From CAVTRI01 sp963737075 (lineage in GTDB: Bacteria > Actinomycetota > Acidimicrobiia > Acidimicrobiales > Palsa-688): a stretch of DNA of 64,000 nt. The position numbers and the translations under genes were made by a program. Positions 35,435 through 43,996 of the stretch are shown here, piece after piece; the first letter of the stretch is position 1, and the number at the start of each line of letters is the position of its first letter. The DNA lies in assembly GCA_963737075.1 (NCBI GenBank), contig CAVTRI010000002.1, forward strand, positions 2,480,001-2,544,000, in the 5' to 3' direction. Below the pieces are notes generated by a model. That model did no database searches and had not been told where the DNA came from. It worked only from the letters and a program-made list of their open reading frames with translations.

Positions 35435-35896
35435 ATGAGCGCGACCGACGCTGACGACGGCCGGGGGCCGGGCCGGGCGGCGGTGGTGGCCGCCGGAGGC
35501 CTGCGCGTCAACCGATCGCTGGCGGTGCCGGTCGAGGAGTTGCGGTACCGGTACTCGACGGCAGGGGGGCCCGGAGGGCAGCACGCCAACCGATCGCGGA
35601 CCGCAGTGGAGGTGTCGTTCGAAATCGCGAGCTCGGCGTCGCTGGGCCCCTGGCAGCGGGCGCGACTCCTGCACGAGCTGGGCCCCCTCGTCACCGCGAG
35701 GGCCGGAGAAGAGCGCTCCCAGCTCCAAAACCGCCAGCGGGCAGAGGCTCGCCTCGCTGCCAAGCTGGCGTCGGCGCTCACCCCTGTGCGGCACCGGGTC
35801 CCGACGAGACCCGGCCCAGCAGCCGACCGCCGCCGCCTCGAAGCCAAACGCCACCGGGGGCAGCTCAAGCGCCAGCGGCGCGGGGATTTCGAGTAG
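35435..35896 (+). CDS. arfB: Alternative ribosome-rescue factor / peptidyl-tRNA hydrolase ArfB (YaeJ)
   Basis: 153 aa. The release-factor catalytic motif GGPGGQ is at about residues 48-53 (YSTAGGPGGQHANRSRTAVEVSF), and the C-terminal tail is rich in Lys/Arg (RRRLEAKRHRGQLKRQRR), used to enter the empty mRNA channel. It hydrolyses peptidyl-tRNA on stalled ribosomes. It starts 4 bp after the LigD-like gene and is probably co-transcribed with it and the DUF72 gene. Confidence 0.92.
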   Translation: MSATDADDGRGPGRAAVVAAGGLRVNRSLAVPVEELRYRYSTAGGPGGQHANRSRTAVEVSFEIASSASLGPWQRARLLHELGPLVTARAGEERSQLQNRQRAEARLAAKLASALTPVRHRVPTRPGPAADRRRLEAKRHRGQLKRQRRGDFE

Positions 35897-35905
35897 GAGC
35901 CGTTC

Positions 35906-36679
35906 ATGCCCGTGTGGATCGGCACCTCCGGCTGGCACTACGCCCATTGGCGGGACGGTCTTTACCCACGCGGCCTGGCGACGTCGCGGTGGCTCTCGCA
36001 CTATGCCGAGCGCTTCGCCACCGTCGAGCTCAACAACGCCTTCTACCGGCTGCCGGCGGCGTCGGCGTTCGAGCAGTGGGCGACGCAGCTACCCGACGGG
36101 TTCGTGGTCGCCGTGAAGGCGAGCCGGTACCTGACGCACGTGCGCCGCCTGCGCGACCCGAAAGACCCGGTGCGCCGGCTGCTCCAGCAGGCGAAGGGAC
36201 TCGGCTCGAAGCTCGGCCCCTTTTTGCTGCAACTCCCACCGAACCTCCGCGTCGACATGGACGCCCTGCGGTCCACGTTGGACGCGTTCGGCTCGGGCGT
36301 TCGGGTGGCCGTCGAAGTCCGCCACGCCAGTTGGCTGTGCGACGAGCTGCGGGGCGTCCTGGCCGCGCGCGACGCCGCGTTGTGCGTCGCTGACGGCGGC
36401 GCACTGGACACGCCGTGGTGGCGGACGGCGTCGTGGGGGTACGTGCGATTCCACCGGGGACGCGCGCAGCCAGAGTCGTGCTACGGCCGGGCGGCACTGG
36501 CGAGCCGGGCGAGCCGTATCGCCGGCGTCTGGACGGAGTCGGACGACGTGTTCGTCTACTTCAACAATGACGGCCACGGCTGCGCTCCTCGGGACGCCCG
36601 CGTGTTCGCCGCCGCCGTCGAAAAATCCGGTCTCCGCCCGACTCGAGTGCCGCCGGCCCGAGAGACGGCGCTCACGTAG
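35906..36679 (+). CDS. DUF72 family protein (YecE-like)
   Basis: 257 aa with the DUF72 pattern: WIGTSGWHYAHWRDGLYP ... WLSHYAERFATVELNNAFYRLP ... FVVAVKASRYLTHVRRLRDP ... GPFLLQLPPNL ... VAVEVRHASWL ... YVRFHRG ... VFVYFNNDGHGCAPRDARVF. The fold is a TIM barrel related to endonuclease IV or sugar isomerases; the reaction is unknown. It follows arfB by 9 bp. Its last 8 bp overlap the end of the convergent SRPBCC gene. Confidence 0.9.
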   Translation: MPVWIGTSGWHYAHWRDGLYPRGLATSRWLSHYAERFATVELNNAFYRLPAASAFEQWATQLPDGFVVAVKASRYLTHVRRLRDPKDPVRRLLQQAKGLGSKLGPFLLQLPPNLRVDMDALRSTLDAFGSGVRVAVEVRHASWLCDELRGVLAARDAALCVADGGALDTPWWRTASWGYVRFHRGRAQPESCYGRAALASRASRIAGVWTESDDVFVYFNNDGHGCAPRDARVFAAAVEKSGLRPTRVPPARETALT

Positions 36680-37190
36680 CCGGCCCTGCCGGGGGCCCGA
36701 TCGTGGCCCCTTGCGGTCCGAAGCGCCTGACGTATTCATCATGCACCGCGTTCCAGTCGGTTAGGACCTCCCGAGCATCGGCCCGGCCCTCCAGGGCAGC
36801 GGCGAGCGCGTCGAGGCAGATGTGCCAGCCGGCGCCGTCGCGCGCCGCCTTTCCTCGCTCCTCCAGGGTGTCCAACAGCGTCAGGATCGTCCCCCTGTCC
36901 GAGGCGCGGACCTCGAGGCGGATGACGTCGGGACCCCAGCGGAACTCCATCGACGAGGGGGGTTCGTATTCGAGCATCTCTCCCTCGAACGGCGGCGCCT
37001 GACCCTTCGGAAAGGTGAAGTGGAGCTTGGCGCCGGCTGCCCGTTCGCCTTCGATGGTGGTGGGAAACCACACAGCCAGGTGCTCGTGTTCGGTGATGGC
37101 CCGCCAGACCTTGTCGACGGAGTGGGGGAACGTCCGCGTGAAGCGCAGTATCCATCGGCCATCACTGAGCTCATCAACGGTTCCGTACAT
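36672..37190 (-). CDS. SRPBCC / AHSA1-type protein
   Basis: 172 aa. The START-like fold is visible in LRFTRTFPHSVDKVWRAITEHEHLAVWFPTTIEGERAAGAKLHFTF ... GEMLEYEPPSSMEFRWGPDVIRLEVRASDRGTILTLLDTLEERGKAARDGAGWHICLDAL, the AHSA1-like group of small hydrophobic-ligand or chaperone-like proteins. The start overlaps the end of the ArsR gene by 17 bp. ArsR-SRPBCC pairs are a common actinobacterial arrangement in which the regulator controls its partner; ligand unknown. Confidence 0.88.
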   Translation of the reverse strand: MYGTVDELSDGRWILRFTRTFPHSVDKVWRAITEHEHLAVWFPTTIEGERAAGAKLHFTFPKGQAPPFEGEMLEYEPPSSMEFRWGPDVIRLEVRASDRGTILTLLDTLEERGKAARDGAGWHICLDALAAALEGRADAREVLTDWNAVHDEYVRRFGPQGATIGPPAGPAT

Positions 37191-37518
37191 GGCGTCCTCC
37201 CTTGTCTGTCGGGTTGTCAGGCATGGTGTCCAGAAGCCGTCCGAGATCGTTGAGGCTCTGCGACCACATGTGCCGGTAGGGCTCGAGCCAGTCAGCGATC
37301 TCGCGCAGGCCCTCGCTCTGGACCCGGTAGACGCGGCGCTGGGCGTCCACCCGGGCGTCGACCAGGCCGGCGTGGCGGAGCACCCGCAGGTGCTTGGAGA
37401 CTGCGGGCTGGCTTAAGTCGAGCTGCCGGACGAGCTCACCGACCGTGCGCTCTCGATCCCGGAGAAGGTCGAGAATTCGCCGTCGTTGTGGCTCGGCGAC
37501 GACTTCGAACGTGGACAC
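37174..37518 (-). CDS. ArsR family transcriptional regulator
   Basis: 114 aa, a winged helix-turn-helix: VVAEPQRRRILDLLRDRERTVGELVRQLDLSQPAVSKHLRVLRHAGLVDARVDAQRRVYRVQSEGLREIADWLEPYRHMW. No Cys or His cluster of the arsenic/cadmium type is seen, so it is probably not a metal sensor. The frame is open far upstream, but the family begins at GTG 37518. Controls the overlapping SRPBCC gene, probably through the inverted repeat at 37528-37545. Confidence 0.9.
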   Translation of the reverse strand: MSTFEVVAEPQRRRILDLLRDRERTVGELVRQLDLSQPAVSKHLRVLRHAGLVDARVDAQRRVYRVQSEGLREIADWLEPYRHMWSQSLNDLGRLLDTMPDNPTDKGGRHVRNR

Positions 37519-37527
37519 ATCAGAGAG

Positions 37528-37545
37528 TATGCTAGTCGCGGCATA
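37528..37545. promoter_or_regulatory. Possible ArsR operator
   Basis: TATGC-TAGTCGCG-GCATA, an inverted repeat 9 bp before the ArsR start in an AT-rich promoter stretch. Confidence 0.4.
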
Positions 37546-37562
37546 TAACTGTCGAGTAATAC

Positions 37563-38342
37563 TCAATGGCCGGTGCGGGCGAGGACGAGTGCGATCCCGA
37601 GGGCGCAGCTTGACCACGAAAGGGCGACCAACGCCTGTTCGAGCGGGCGGAGCATCGACGCCCGGCCGACGGGGCGGCGCGACCCGTCGGCGTAGGTGCG
37701 CTCGCCGCGGACGGACGCCACTCGTCGCCGCAGGTCCCTGGCTTCGGTGCTCAGCGCCCGTTGGGCGATCGACAACCCATAGGCGAAGGTGGCGGCGACG
37801 AGCGCCGTCGGTCGGAGTGTCGACGCCTGGGCGTAGTAAGCGGTCAAGAGGGGAAACGCCCCCCAGGCCGCGGCGAAGACGACGTCGTTGTGAAGCCGCC
37901 CGCCCCCCAGCTCGAGGTTGTATGCCACGGCCAGCAACGCACCGACGGCGATGAACCCCGCCAGCCCCCAGCCCACGCGGCTGATTCCGGCCAGCCCGAG
38001 CGCGACCGCGCCCGCGAGCGACACGGTGGCGGTGGCGACCAGAACCGGCGACGAGATCGAGGTGCGCAACGGCCGGCCGTGCAGCTCGTCCAGCGCGTGT
38101 GCAGCGACGCCGACCGCCAGGGCGAACGCGATGAGCGTGGCGGCCAGCCGCTCGCCGTCGAGGTGCGGCGCGAGGGCGGCGCCGATGAGCACGTATGACA
38201 GGTGCCACGCGGTGTACGGCGGGTGGAGCACCGTGATCCAGTCACGCCAGGTGCCGGGGGACGCTGCGTACCACGCCGGACGGCTGGGTGCCGGGCCGGG
38301 CGGGGAAGCGTTCCGCTCTGTGGAGGTCTGAGGTTCACGCAT
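37563..38342 (-). CDS. UbiA-like polytopic membrane protein
   Basis: 259 aa with 7-8 hydrophobic helices. ITVLHPPYTAWHLSYVLIGAAL at the start, HALDELHGRPLRTSI in the position of the first Asp-rich motif of UbiA prenyltransferases, and VAYNLELGGGRLHNDVVFAAAWGAFPLLTAYY suggest a distant UbiA-family member. The second Asp-rich motif is not clear. It overlaps the stop of the upstream methyltransferase by 8 bp, so both are likely to act in one pathway, perhaps on a quinone or lipid. Moderate certainty about the family, none about the substrate. Confidence 0.65.
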   Translation of the reverse strand: MREPQTSTERNASPPGPAPSRPAWYAASPGTWRDWITVLHPPYTAWHLSYVLIGAALAPHLDGERLAATLIAFALAVGVAAHALDELHGRPLRTSISSPVLVATATVSLAGAVALGLAGISRVGWGLAGFIAVGALLAVAYNLELGGGRLHNDVVFAAAWGAFPLLTAYYAQASTLRPTALVAATFAYGLSIAQRALSTEARDLRRRVASVRGERTYADGSRRPVGRASMLRPLEQALVALSWSSCALGIALVLARTGH

Positions 38343-39078
38343 CGTCGAGCGCCTTGCGGCCCCACATCACGAGTCCTCCGCCGAGGCTCATGAGCCTCAC
38401 CTGCACACCACGGACGCCGGCATCCTCCCAGGCCTGAACGTGCCAGTCGGTGGGGTACCTCCGATAGTGCTGGGAAATCGACGGACCCAAGAACCTACCC
38501 ACCGTGTACCACTCCCGACCGCCTGTCAGGTACCCGGCGGCCGGCAGCAAAGCGCGGGTGTAGAGCAACCACAGCGGGTGGCACACAGGGCCGGCTGGGA
38601 CGTGGAACTCCAAGTTGGCGACCAGACCACCGGGTTTCACGACGCGGACTAGCTCCCGGACGGTCGCCGCGGGATCGGCCACGTAGCGGAGCAGGTAGGT
38701 GAACGTGAGAGCGTCGAACGTGCCGTCGGGGAACGGCAGCTGCTCGGCTCGCCCTGACAGCAGATGGATCCGATCCCTGTGGGGGCTGCGGGCCACCTTG
38801 CTGGCCGCCGTGAGCAGCATTGGCATCGTCAGGTCGAGGCCGGTGACGGCGGCGCCGGTGCGTTCAGCGAGCTGGAGGGCGACGCCGGCGGGCCCGGTGG
38901 CCACGTCGAGTACGGAGGTGGGAGCGGACGGGGCGACGGCGTCCACGAGGGCCCGCCGCCACCTTCGGTTCTGGCCCATTGACAGAATTTCTGCCAGCCG
39001 GTCATACCGGCCGGGGAGCCCGTCGAAGAGCTGCTGGGCGAAGCGGTTGGGCTGCCGCCTGGAGTCCATTACTTTCAT
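38335..39078 (-). CDS. UbiE/MenG-like SAM-dependent methyltransferase
   Basis: 247 aa, class I methyltransferase. The UbiE-like start FDGLPGRYDRLAEILSMGQNRRWRRALVDAV is followed by the AdoMet motif VLDVATGPAGVALQLAE and later FPDGTFDALTFTYLLRYVADPAATVRELVRVVKPGG. UbiE/MenG methylates demethylmenaquinone. Here the neighbours (a UbiA-like protein on the same strand; a geranylgeranyl-reductase-like enzyme divergent) point to a prenylated quinone or lipid, but a different acceptor is possible. Confidence 0.85.
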   Translation of the reverse strand: MKVMDSRRQPNRFAQQLFDGLPGRYDRLAEILSMGQNRRWRRALVDAVAPSAPTSVLDVATGPAGVALQLAERTGAAVTGLDLTMPMLLTAASKVARSPHRDRIHLLSGRAEQLPFPDGTFDALTFTYLLRYVADPAATVRELVRVVKPGGLVANLEFHVPAGPVCHPLWLLYTRALLPAAGYLTGGREWYTVGRFLGPSISQHYRRYPTDWHVQAWEDAGVRGVQVRLMSLGGGLVMWGRKALDDA

Positions 39079-39112
39079 ACGGCGCTCCCTCCGCGAGAGG
39101 TGGTCCTTTCCC

Positions 39113-40366
39113 TTGGAACACAGACGCTACGACGCGTTGGTCGTGGGGGCTGGCCCGGCCGGCAGCGTCGCCGCGCTTGTCCTCGCCCGGGGCGGCGCCA
39201 AGGTGGCCCTGGTGGACAAGGCGGCTTTCCCGAGGGCGAAGGCGTGCGGCGACCTGGTCGGACCCCGTGGCGTCGGGGTGCTGGAGGCGCTGGGCGTCGT
39301 CCCCGACGGGCGCCGGGTGGGGGACATGGAAGTGATCGGGCCGACCGGCCGGCGCGTCCTGTTGCGCGCGGCAGAAGGCCGCACGTACCCGGGCTACGGG
39401 CTGGCGGTGCCCCGCGAGCATTTCGACGACCACCTCCGGCGGGCCGCTTTGGACGCCGGCGTTGAGGGGCTGACCGGCCGGGCCGGGGCGCCCCGCTTCG
39501 CGTTCGACGGGCAGCTGGAAGGGTTCCGTCTGGAGGGACGAACTGAGATGGATCTGGCCGCCGACGTCGTGATCGGCGCCGACGGCGCCCTGAGCCGAGT
39601 GGGGGCGGTGTCAGGGCTCGTCGACGAGCGGAGGGTGCTGTGGGGGTTCGCCATGCGCGGCTACCTCCCGGCGAAGACGGAGCTGCCGCAGATCGTGTTT
39701 TGGGAGCCGCGACGCTGGGCCGGTTACCCCGGCTACGGCTGGGTCTTCCCGGGACTGGGGGACCACACCAACCTCGGCGTCGGCGTTGGCTTGCGCGGCG
39801 ACCGCAGGGCCGGGGCCCGGGCCGCCCGCGACCTCGATGCGTTCGTGGCGTCGACGTCGCCCGGCACCTCAGCGGTCAGGGAGCGGCTCGGCGGCTGGTT
39901 GAAGATGGGAATGGTGGGCACCGTCGCGGCCAGGGGGCGCACCCTCCTGGTCGGCGACGCGGCTGGACTCGTCAACTCGCTGCAAGGAGAGGGCATCTCC
40001 CAGGCACTCGGAAGCGGCCGGGCCGCGGCCGAGGCGGTGTTGGCCGCCGGCCCCGCGCACGCCGCCGCCCACTATCGCGCCCATCTCGCGGCTCGGCATG
40101 CCCCATACGCGTCGGCCACGGCGCCCGTCACCGCCTGGATGTTGCGCCATCCCCGGGCGGTGGCCGCGCTCGGCCGGCTCCTCACTGCCCCGGGGCTGGG
40201 CGACTGCCTGGCGGACGGTTGGGCCGTCTACTGGAACGACCTCCTCGACGGTGCCGTGCCCGGCCGCGGCCAACGGCTGGCAGCGTTCGCCGACGCGCTC
40301 GCCCGGGCGATCACCCGCGGGTCTGCCGACGGCCGGGCGGTGTGGTCGGTAGCGTCCACCGCATGA
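39113..40366 (+). CDS. Geranylgeranyl-reductase-like FAD-dependent oxidoreductase
   Basis: 417 aa. The Rossmann motif YDALVVGAGPAGSVAALVLARGGAKVALVDKAAFPRAKACGDLV contains the Cys-Gly-Asp typical of the geranylgeranyl reductase family; VIGADGALSRV and LLVGDAAGLVNSLQGEGISQALGSGRAAAEAVL are the second and third FAD motifs. Family members saturate prenyl chains of menaquinone or lipids. Start TTG 39113 with gagaggtgg upstream. The stop overlaps the next gene (ATGA), so it is probably translated together with the disulfide oxidoreductase. Divergent from the UbiE-like gene (35 bp between starts). Confidence 0.87.
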   Translation: MEHRRYDALVVGAGPAGSVAALVLARGGAKVALVDKAAFPRAKACGDLVGPRGVGVLEALGVVPDGRRVGDMEVIGPTGRRVLLRAAEGRTYPGYGLAVPREHFDDHLRRAALDAGVEGLTGRAGAPRFAFDGQLEGFRLEGRTEMDLAADVVIGADGALSRVGAVSGLVDERRVLWGFAMRGYLPAKTELPQIVFWEPRRWAGYPGYGWVFPGLGDHTNLGVGVGLRGDRRAGARAARDLDAFVASTSPGTSAVRERLGGWLKMGMVGTVAARGRTLLVGDAAGLVNSLQGEGISQALGSGRAAAEAVLAAGPAHAAAHYRAHLAARHAPYASATAPVTAWMLRHPRAVAALGRLLTAPGLGDCLADGWAVYWNDLLDGAVPGRGQRLAAFADALARAITRGSADGRAVWSVASTA

Positions 40367-41838
40367 GCACCAGCAGCGGCGCAGATCGGGACGAGTGGGA
40401 CGTCGTGGTGATCGGCGCCGGGCCGCCGGGGGAGAACGCCGCCGCCTACGCGGTGTCAGAGGGCGGTCTTTCAGCGGTGATCGTGGAGCGAGAACTGCTC
40501 GGCGGGGAGTGCTCGTACTGGGCCTGCGTCCCGAGCAAGGCCCTCCTCCATCCCGTCGAGATCGTCGACGCCGCACGCCACCTCGACGGGCTTCGTGAGC
40601 CACCGCTCGACGTCGGCGGCGTCCTGGCCCGTCGCGACGGCATCGTGGGCCACCACGACGACAGCAGCCAGGTCGAGTGGGCGCACGGCGCCGGCGTAGA
40701 CGTCCTACGGGGTCACGGCCGGCTGGCGGGTGTGAAGTCGGTCGAGGTGAGGGCGCCTGACGGCGCCGTCCGCACGATCACCGCCCGTCAAGCGGTCGTG
40801 CTGGCATCGGGCACGCGCGCGACCATCCCGCCGATTGACGGGCTGGCTGACGCCAAGCCATGGACGTCGCGGGACGTGACCAACCTCCATGAAGTGCCGT
40901 CGCGCGTGGTCGTGATCGGCGGCGGGGTCGTGGCGTGCGAGGCGGCCACGTGGCTGCACGGATTCGGCGCTCGCCGGGTGACGGTGGTCGAGAGGGGAAC
41001 TCGGCTGCTGGGCCGGGTGGAGCCGTTCGCCAGCGACCTTGTGGAGGAACAATTCCGCGACTGTGGTGTGGACGTGCGTCTGGGACGCAAGGTCGAGCGC
41101 GTCGCCCGCGCGGCTCCAGCCGACACCGGTGAAGGGCGCATCCACGGGGGGCCGGTGACCGTCACCCTTGACGACGGTGGGGAGATCGAAGCCGACGAGG
41201 TGCTGATTGCCGTCGGACGGACGTTCAACAGCGACGACGTTGGCCTCGAGACGGTGGGCGTAGCCGCGAATGCTCGGGGTTACGTTGATGTCGACGAACA
41301 CTTGACTGTCCCGGGCACCGATTGGTTGTACGTCGTCGGCGACCTGTGCGGCCGAGCGTTGCTCACGCACATGGGCAAGTACCAGGCCCGCGTCGCCGGC
41401 GCCGTCATCGCGGCGCGCGCCGCCGGCGAGACGCTGACGGGTACAGACCGGGCGGACCTCGCCGATCAGGGCGTGGTCCCGCAGGTGATCTTCACCACAC
41501 CCCAGGTGGGCGCGGTGGGGCTGACAGTGAGCCAGGCGCGCGACGCCGGGGTCCCCGTGGAGACGGTGGAGTACGACCTGGGCAACGTCGAAGGGGCGGT
41601 GTTGTCCCGTGACGGTTACGTCGGCCGCGCGGCACTCGTCATTGACAGCTCGACGGACACCTTGGTAGGGGCCGCGTTCGTGGGCTCCGGCGTCGCCGAG
41701 CTCGTTCACTCAGCGACGGTCGCCATCATCGGCAAGGTGCCCGTCTCGCTGCTGTGGCACGCCGTGCCCAGCTTTCCGACCGTGAGCGAGATATGGCTGC
41801 GGCTGCTGGAGACGCTGCGCGAGCAACGGCGGGGCTAA
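40363..41838 (+). CDS. Pyridine nucleotide-disulfide oxidoreductase (Lpd/MerA type)
   Basis: 491 aa. FAD motif VVVIGAGPPGENAA, redox-active pair in GGECSYWACVPSKAL (Cys50, Cys55), NAD(P) motif VVVIGGGVVACEAATWL, second FAD motif WLYVVGDLCGRALLTHMGKYQARV, and a C-terminal dimerisation domain. In the C-terminal HAVPSFPTVSE the position of the catalytic His of the HPTxxE motif appears to be Phe. It may therefore not be a normal lipoamide dehydrogenase and may reduce a quinone or small disulfide. No lipoyl or 2-oxoacid dehydrogenase genes are nearby. Coupled to the upstream reductase gene. Confidence 0.85.
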   Translation: MSTSSGADRDEWDVVVIGAGPPGENAAAYAVSEGGLSAVIVERELLGGECSYWACVPSKALLHPVEIVDAARHLDGLREPPLDVGGVLARRDGIVGHHDDSSQVEWAHGAGVDVLRGHGRLAGVKSVEVRAPDGAVRTITARQAVVLASGTRATIPPIDGLADAKPWTSRDVTNLHEVPSRVVVIGGGVVACEAATWLHGFGARRVTVVERGTRLLGRVEPFASDLVEEQFRDCGVDVRLGRKVERVARAAPADTGEGRIHGGPVTVTLDDGGEIEADEVLIAVGRTFNSDDVGLETVGVAANARGYVDVDEHLTVPGTDWLYVVGDLCGRALLTHMGKYQARVAGAVIAARAAGETLTGTDRADLADQGVVPQVIFTTPQVGAVGLTVSQARDAGVPVETVEYDLGNVEGAVLSRDGYVGRAALVIDSSTDTLVGAAFVGSGVAELVHSATVAIIGKVPVSLLWHAVPSFPTVSEIWLRLLETLREQRRG

Positions 41839-42650
41839 AACCGGCGGGACCCCCGCAGGATGAGCGCCTGCGCCCAGCCGGCCGGCAGCCGCGAAAAGAG
41901 GTCGATGACCTTGGCATCGGGCCCGATGAGCGCTCGCCGGCGGTCGCGTTCGACCGCGGCCAGGATTTGTTTGGCCGCTCGCGACGGTGATGTCATGAGG
42001 AGGCGCTCGAAGTCGGCGCGGGCCTTCTCGGGGTCGTCCGCCGCTGAGGAGCGGACCCGGGCGTTGCGGGCAATGCTCGTCTTGACTCCCCCAGGGTGCA
42101 CCGTCGTGCACGACACGCCGCTTCCGTCGAGCGCGAGCTCCATGCGCAGGGCGTCAGTAAACCCCCGCACCGCGAACTTGGCCGCGTTGTACGCGGACTG
42201 GGACGGGATGCTGATCAGCCCGAAGACGCTGGAGATGTTGACGATGTGCCCTTCGCCCGCCGTCTTGAGATGAGGCAGGAATGCCTTCGTCCCGTAGACC
42301 ACTCCCCAGAAGTCGATGCCCATCAACCATTCAAAATCCTCGTAGGACATGGCTTCGACGGTCGACGCCACCGCGACACCGGCGTTGTTCACGACCAGGT
42401 TCACCTTGCCGTGGTCGGCGACGACCGCGTCGGCCCAGGCGTACACAGCGCCCCGGTCTGCCACGTCAAGTCGCTGCGCCGTGACCTTCACGCCATGGCC
42501 GTTGCACGAGGCAGCCGTAGCCGCGAGACCGACCTCGTCGATGTCAGCTACCGCCAGGTGCGCGCCTCTGGCGGCCAGTTCCAGGGCCAGCGCCCGGCCG
42601 ATGCCCGAGGCGGCGCCGGTGATCGCCGCTACACGCCCGGAAAGCTGCAT
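41835..42650 (-). CDS. Short-chain dehydrogenase/reductase
   Basis: 271 aa, classical SDR. TGAASGIG (about residues 9-16), NNAG, and the catalytic Ser-Tyr-Lys (SSVFGLISIPSQSAYNAAK) are intact. The later part (FAVRGFTDALRMELALDGSGVSCTTVHPGGVKTSIARNAR) resembles the group acting on lipids or hydrophobic alcohols. The frame is open upstream to 42776, but family homology starts at ATG 42650 (MQLSGRVAAITG). It overlaps the end of the disulfide oxidoreductase gene by 4 bp on the opposite strand. Confidence 0.9.
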   Translation of the reverse strand: MQLSGRVAAITGAASGIGRALALELAARGAHLAVADIDEVGLAATAASCNGHGVKVTAQRLDVADRGAVYAWADAVVADHGKVNLVVNNAGVAVASTVEAMSYEDFEWLMGIDFWGVVYGTKAFLPHLKTAGEGHIVNISSVFGLISIPSQSAYNAAKFAVRGFTDALRMELALDGSGVSCTTVHPGGVKTSIARNARVRSSAADDPEKARADFERLLMTSPSRAAKQILAAVERDRRRALIGPDAKVIDLFSRLPAGWAQALILRGSRRF

Positions 42651-42835
42651 CAGGTGGAGGCTATCGCGCTTGGTGGAGCCGGGTCGCCACGCTGCGCGCT
42701 CGCCACGGAGGTTCTCGATTTGGGACGTGCTGAGATCCGCCGCGTTCAGTGAGCGGGCCCGGCGATGCCAAAGCACGTCCAGAGCGCCGTAGATTTGGGC
42801 TGTTCGTCCTCTTATGGGGTCCGGTGGCTGCCTAG

Positions 42836-43969
42836 ATGGTCTTGCTGAGCCTTCTCGCCGTCCCGCTTGTCATCGGTATCGCCGCGTCGGTCACCCGGCG
42901 AATCTGGTGGGATCGTCGCGCAGCGGTCCGCCACCGCCAGGCGATCGAAGTCCTCGGTCGGATCACCAAGGAACAGGCTGAGGCCGCCGGCGCTGTCCAC
43001 GGACCGAGCCGCACCCACTCGAACCTGCGGGTGATCCCGACCGGCGTGCCGGAGCCACTGCGGCCGCCGCCGCGCCGCCGGGTGACACCGAGCCGGGAGC
43101 ACAGCTCGGGACCGGCCGAGCCTCCCGCTGCGGCGCCCCCCGTCGTGCCCGGCGGGCTGCCTTCACGGCTGCCGCCGGCTGTGCCGCCTCCCGTCACGTC
43201 GCGCCGCGTGACGCCGCCATCCGCGGCCGCGCCTGTAGCCAAGGCCGGGCCTGTCGCTTCTGGTCGCCGAGGGCGCGCCGGGGATAACGGTGCAGCTGGC
43301 GTCGGGACGTGGGTGGCGGGAAACGGTGCGAAGGCGGACGGCGGCCAACCTGAGAAGGGGCACCGCGCGACGCTCTTTTTTGACGACACGCCGCCGGACG
43401 GCACTACGGCGGCGCGGCCCAGCCAGCCGCGCGTCGCCAGCTCACGCGGGCGCCATGTGCGTCCCCGACGGTGCCCGCCAGTCATGGCGGCCTCCGCGGT
43501 CGCCGCCATCGTCCTGTTGGGGGGTGGCGTCACCGCCTGGGCCGCGCTCCGATCCGGCGGCGCCAAGCCGGCGGCCTCCCACTCGACGACACCGCTCGTC
43601 TCCGTGCGTCCCCCGTCGACGACCCCGGTCACCCAGGCGGCCCCGCCGACGACCTCACTACCGCCGGTCACGGGCCCGGTAGCGCAGTCTGTGAGCGGCC
43701 AGACCGTGTGGGTGTACCGGGTGCCTGCGGCCGCTCGCCTGGTGCTCCAGGCGAGCGGTCCATGCTGGGTGCAGGCACGCCAAAACGACAGCCGGGGGCC
43801 GACCGTGTACATGGCAACGTTGGCGCCTGGTCAGGCAACCTCGTTGAGTGCGCCGGTGTGGATCCGCCTGGGCTTTCCGGGGAACGTCGCTCTTACCGTG
43901 AACGGGGCGGCGGTCTCGCCGCCTCCTGCGCCTGCGGGGGCGGCCTACGACGTGCTGGTGCAGACTTGA
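42836..43969 (+). CDS. Membrane protein with DUF4115-like (RodZ C-terminal type) extracellular domain
   Basis: 377 aa. A hydrophobic segment at the N-terminus (about 2-20), a long basic, proline-rich cytoplasmic part, a membrane helix near residues 220-240 (ASAVAAIVLLGGGVTAWAAL), a Thr/Pro/Ser linker, and an extracellular beta domain (QTVWVYRVPAAARLVLQASGPCWVQARQNDSRGPTVYMATLAPGQATSLSAPVWIRLGFPGNVALTVNGAAV) that matches the C-terminal domain of RodZ/DUF4115. No N-terminal helix-turn-helix is present, unlike RodZ. A role in the cell envelope is likely; details unknown. Confidence 0.75.
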   Translation: MVLLSLLAVPLVIGIAASVTRRIWWDRRAAVRHRQAIEVLGRITKEQAEAAGAVHGPSRTHSNLRVIPTGVPEPLRPPPRRRVTPSREHSSGPAEPPAAAPPVVPGGLPSRLPPAVPPPVTSRRVTPPSAAAPVAKAGPVASGRRGRAGDNGAAGVGTWVAGNGAKADGGQPEKGHRATLFFDDTPPDGTTAARPSQPRVASSRGRHVRPRRCPPVMAASAVAAIVLLGGGVTAWAALRSGGAKPAASHSTTPLVSVRPPSTTPVTQAAPPTTSLPPVTGPVAQSVSGQTVWVYRVPAAARLVLQASGPCWVQARQNDSRGPTVYMATLAPGQATSLSAPVWIRLGFPGNVALTVNGAAVSPPPAPAGAAYDVLVQT

Positions 43970-43996
43970 TGCGGGGCGCGCATCTGCGCCGCGGGC

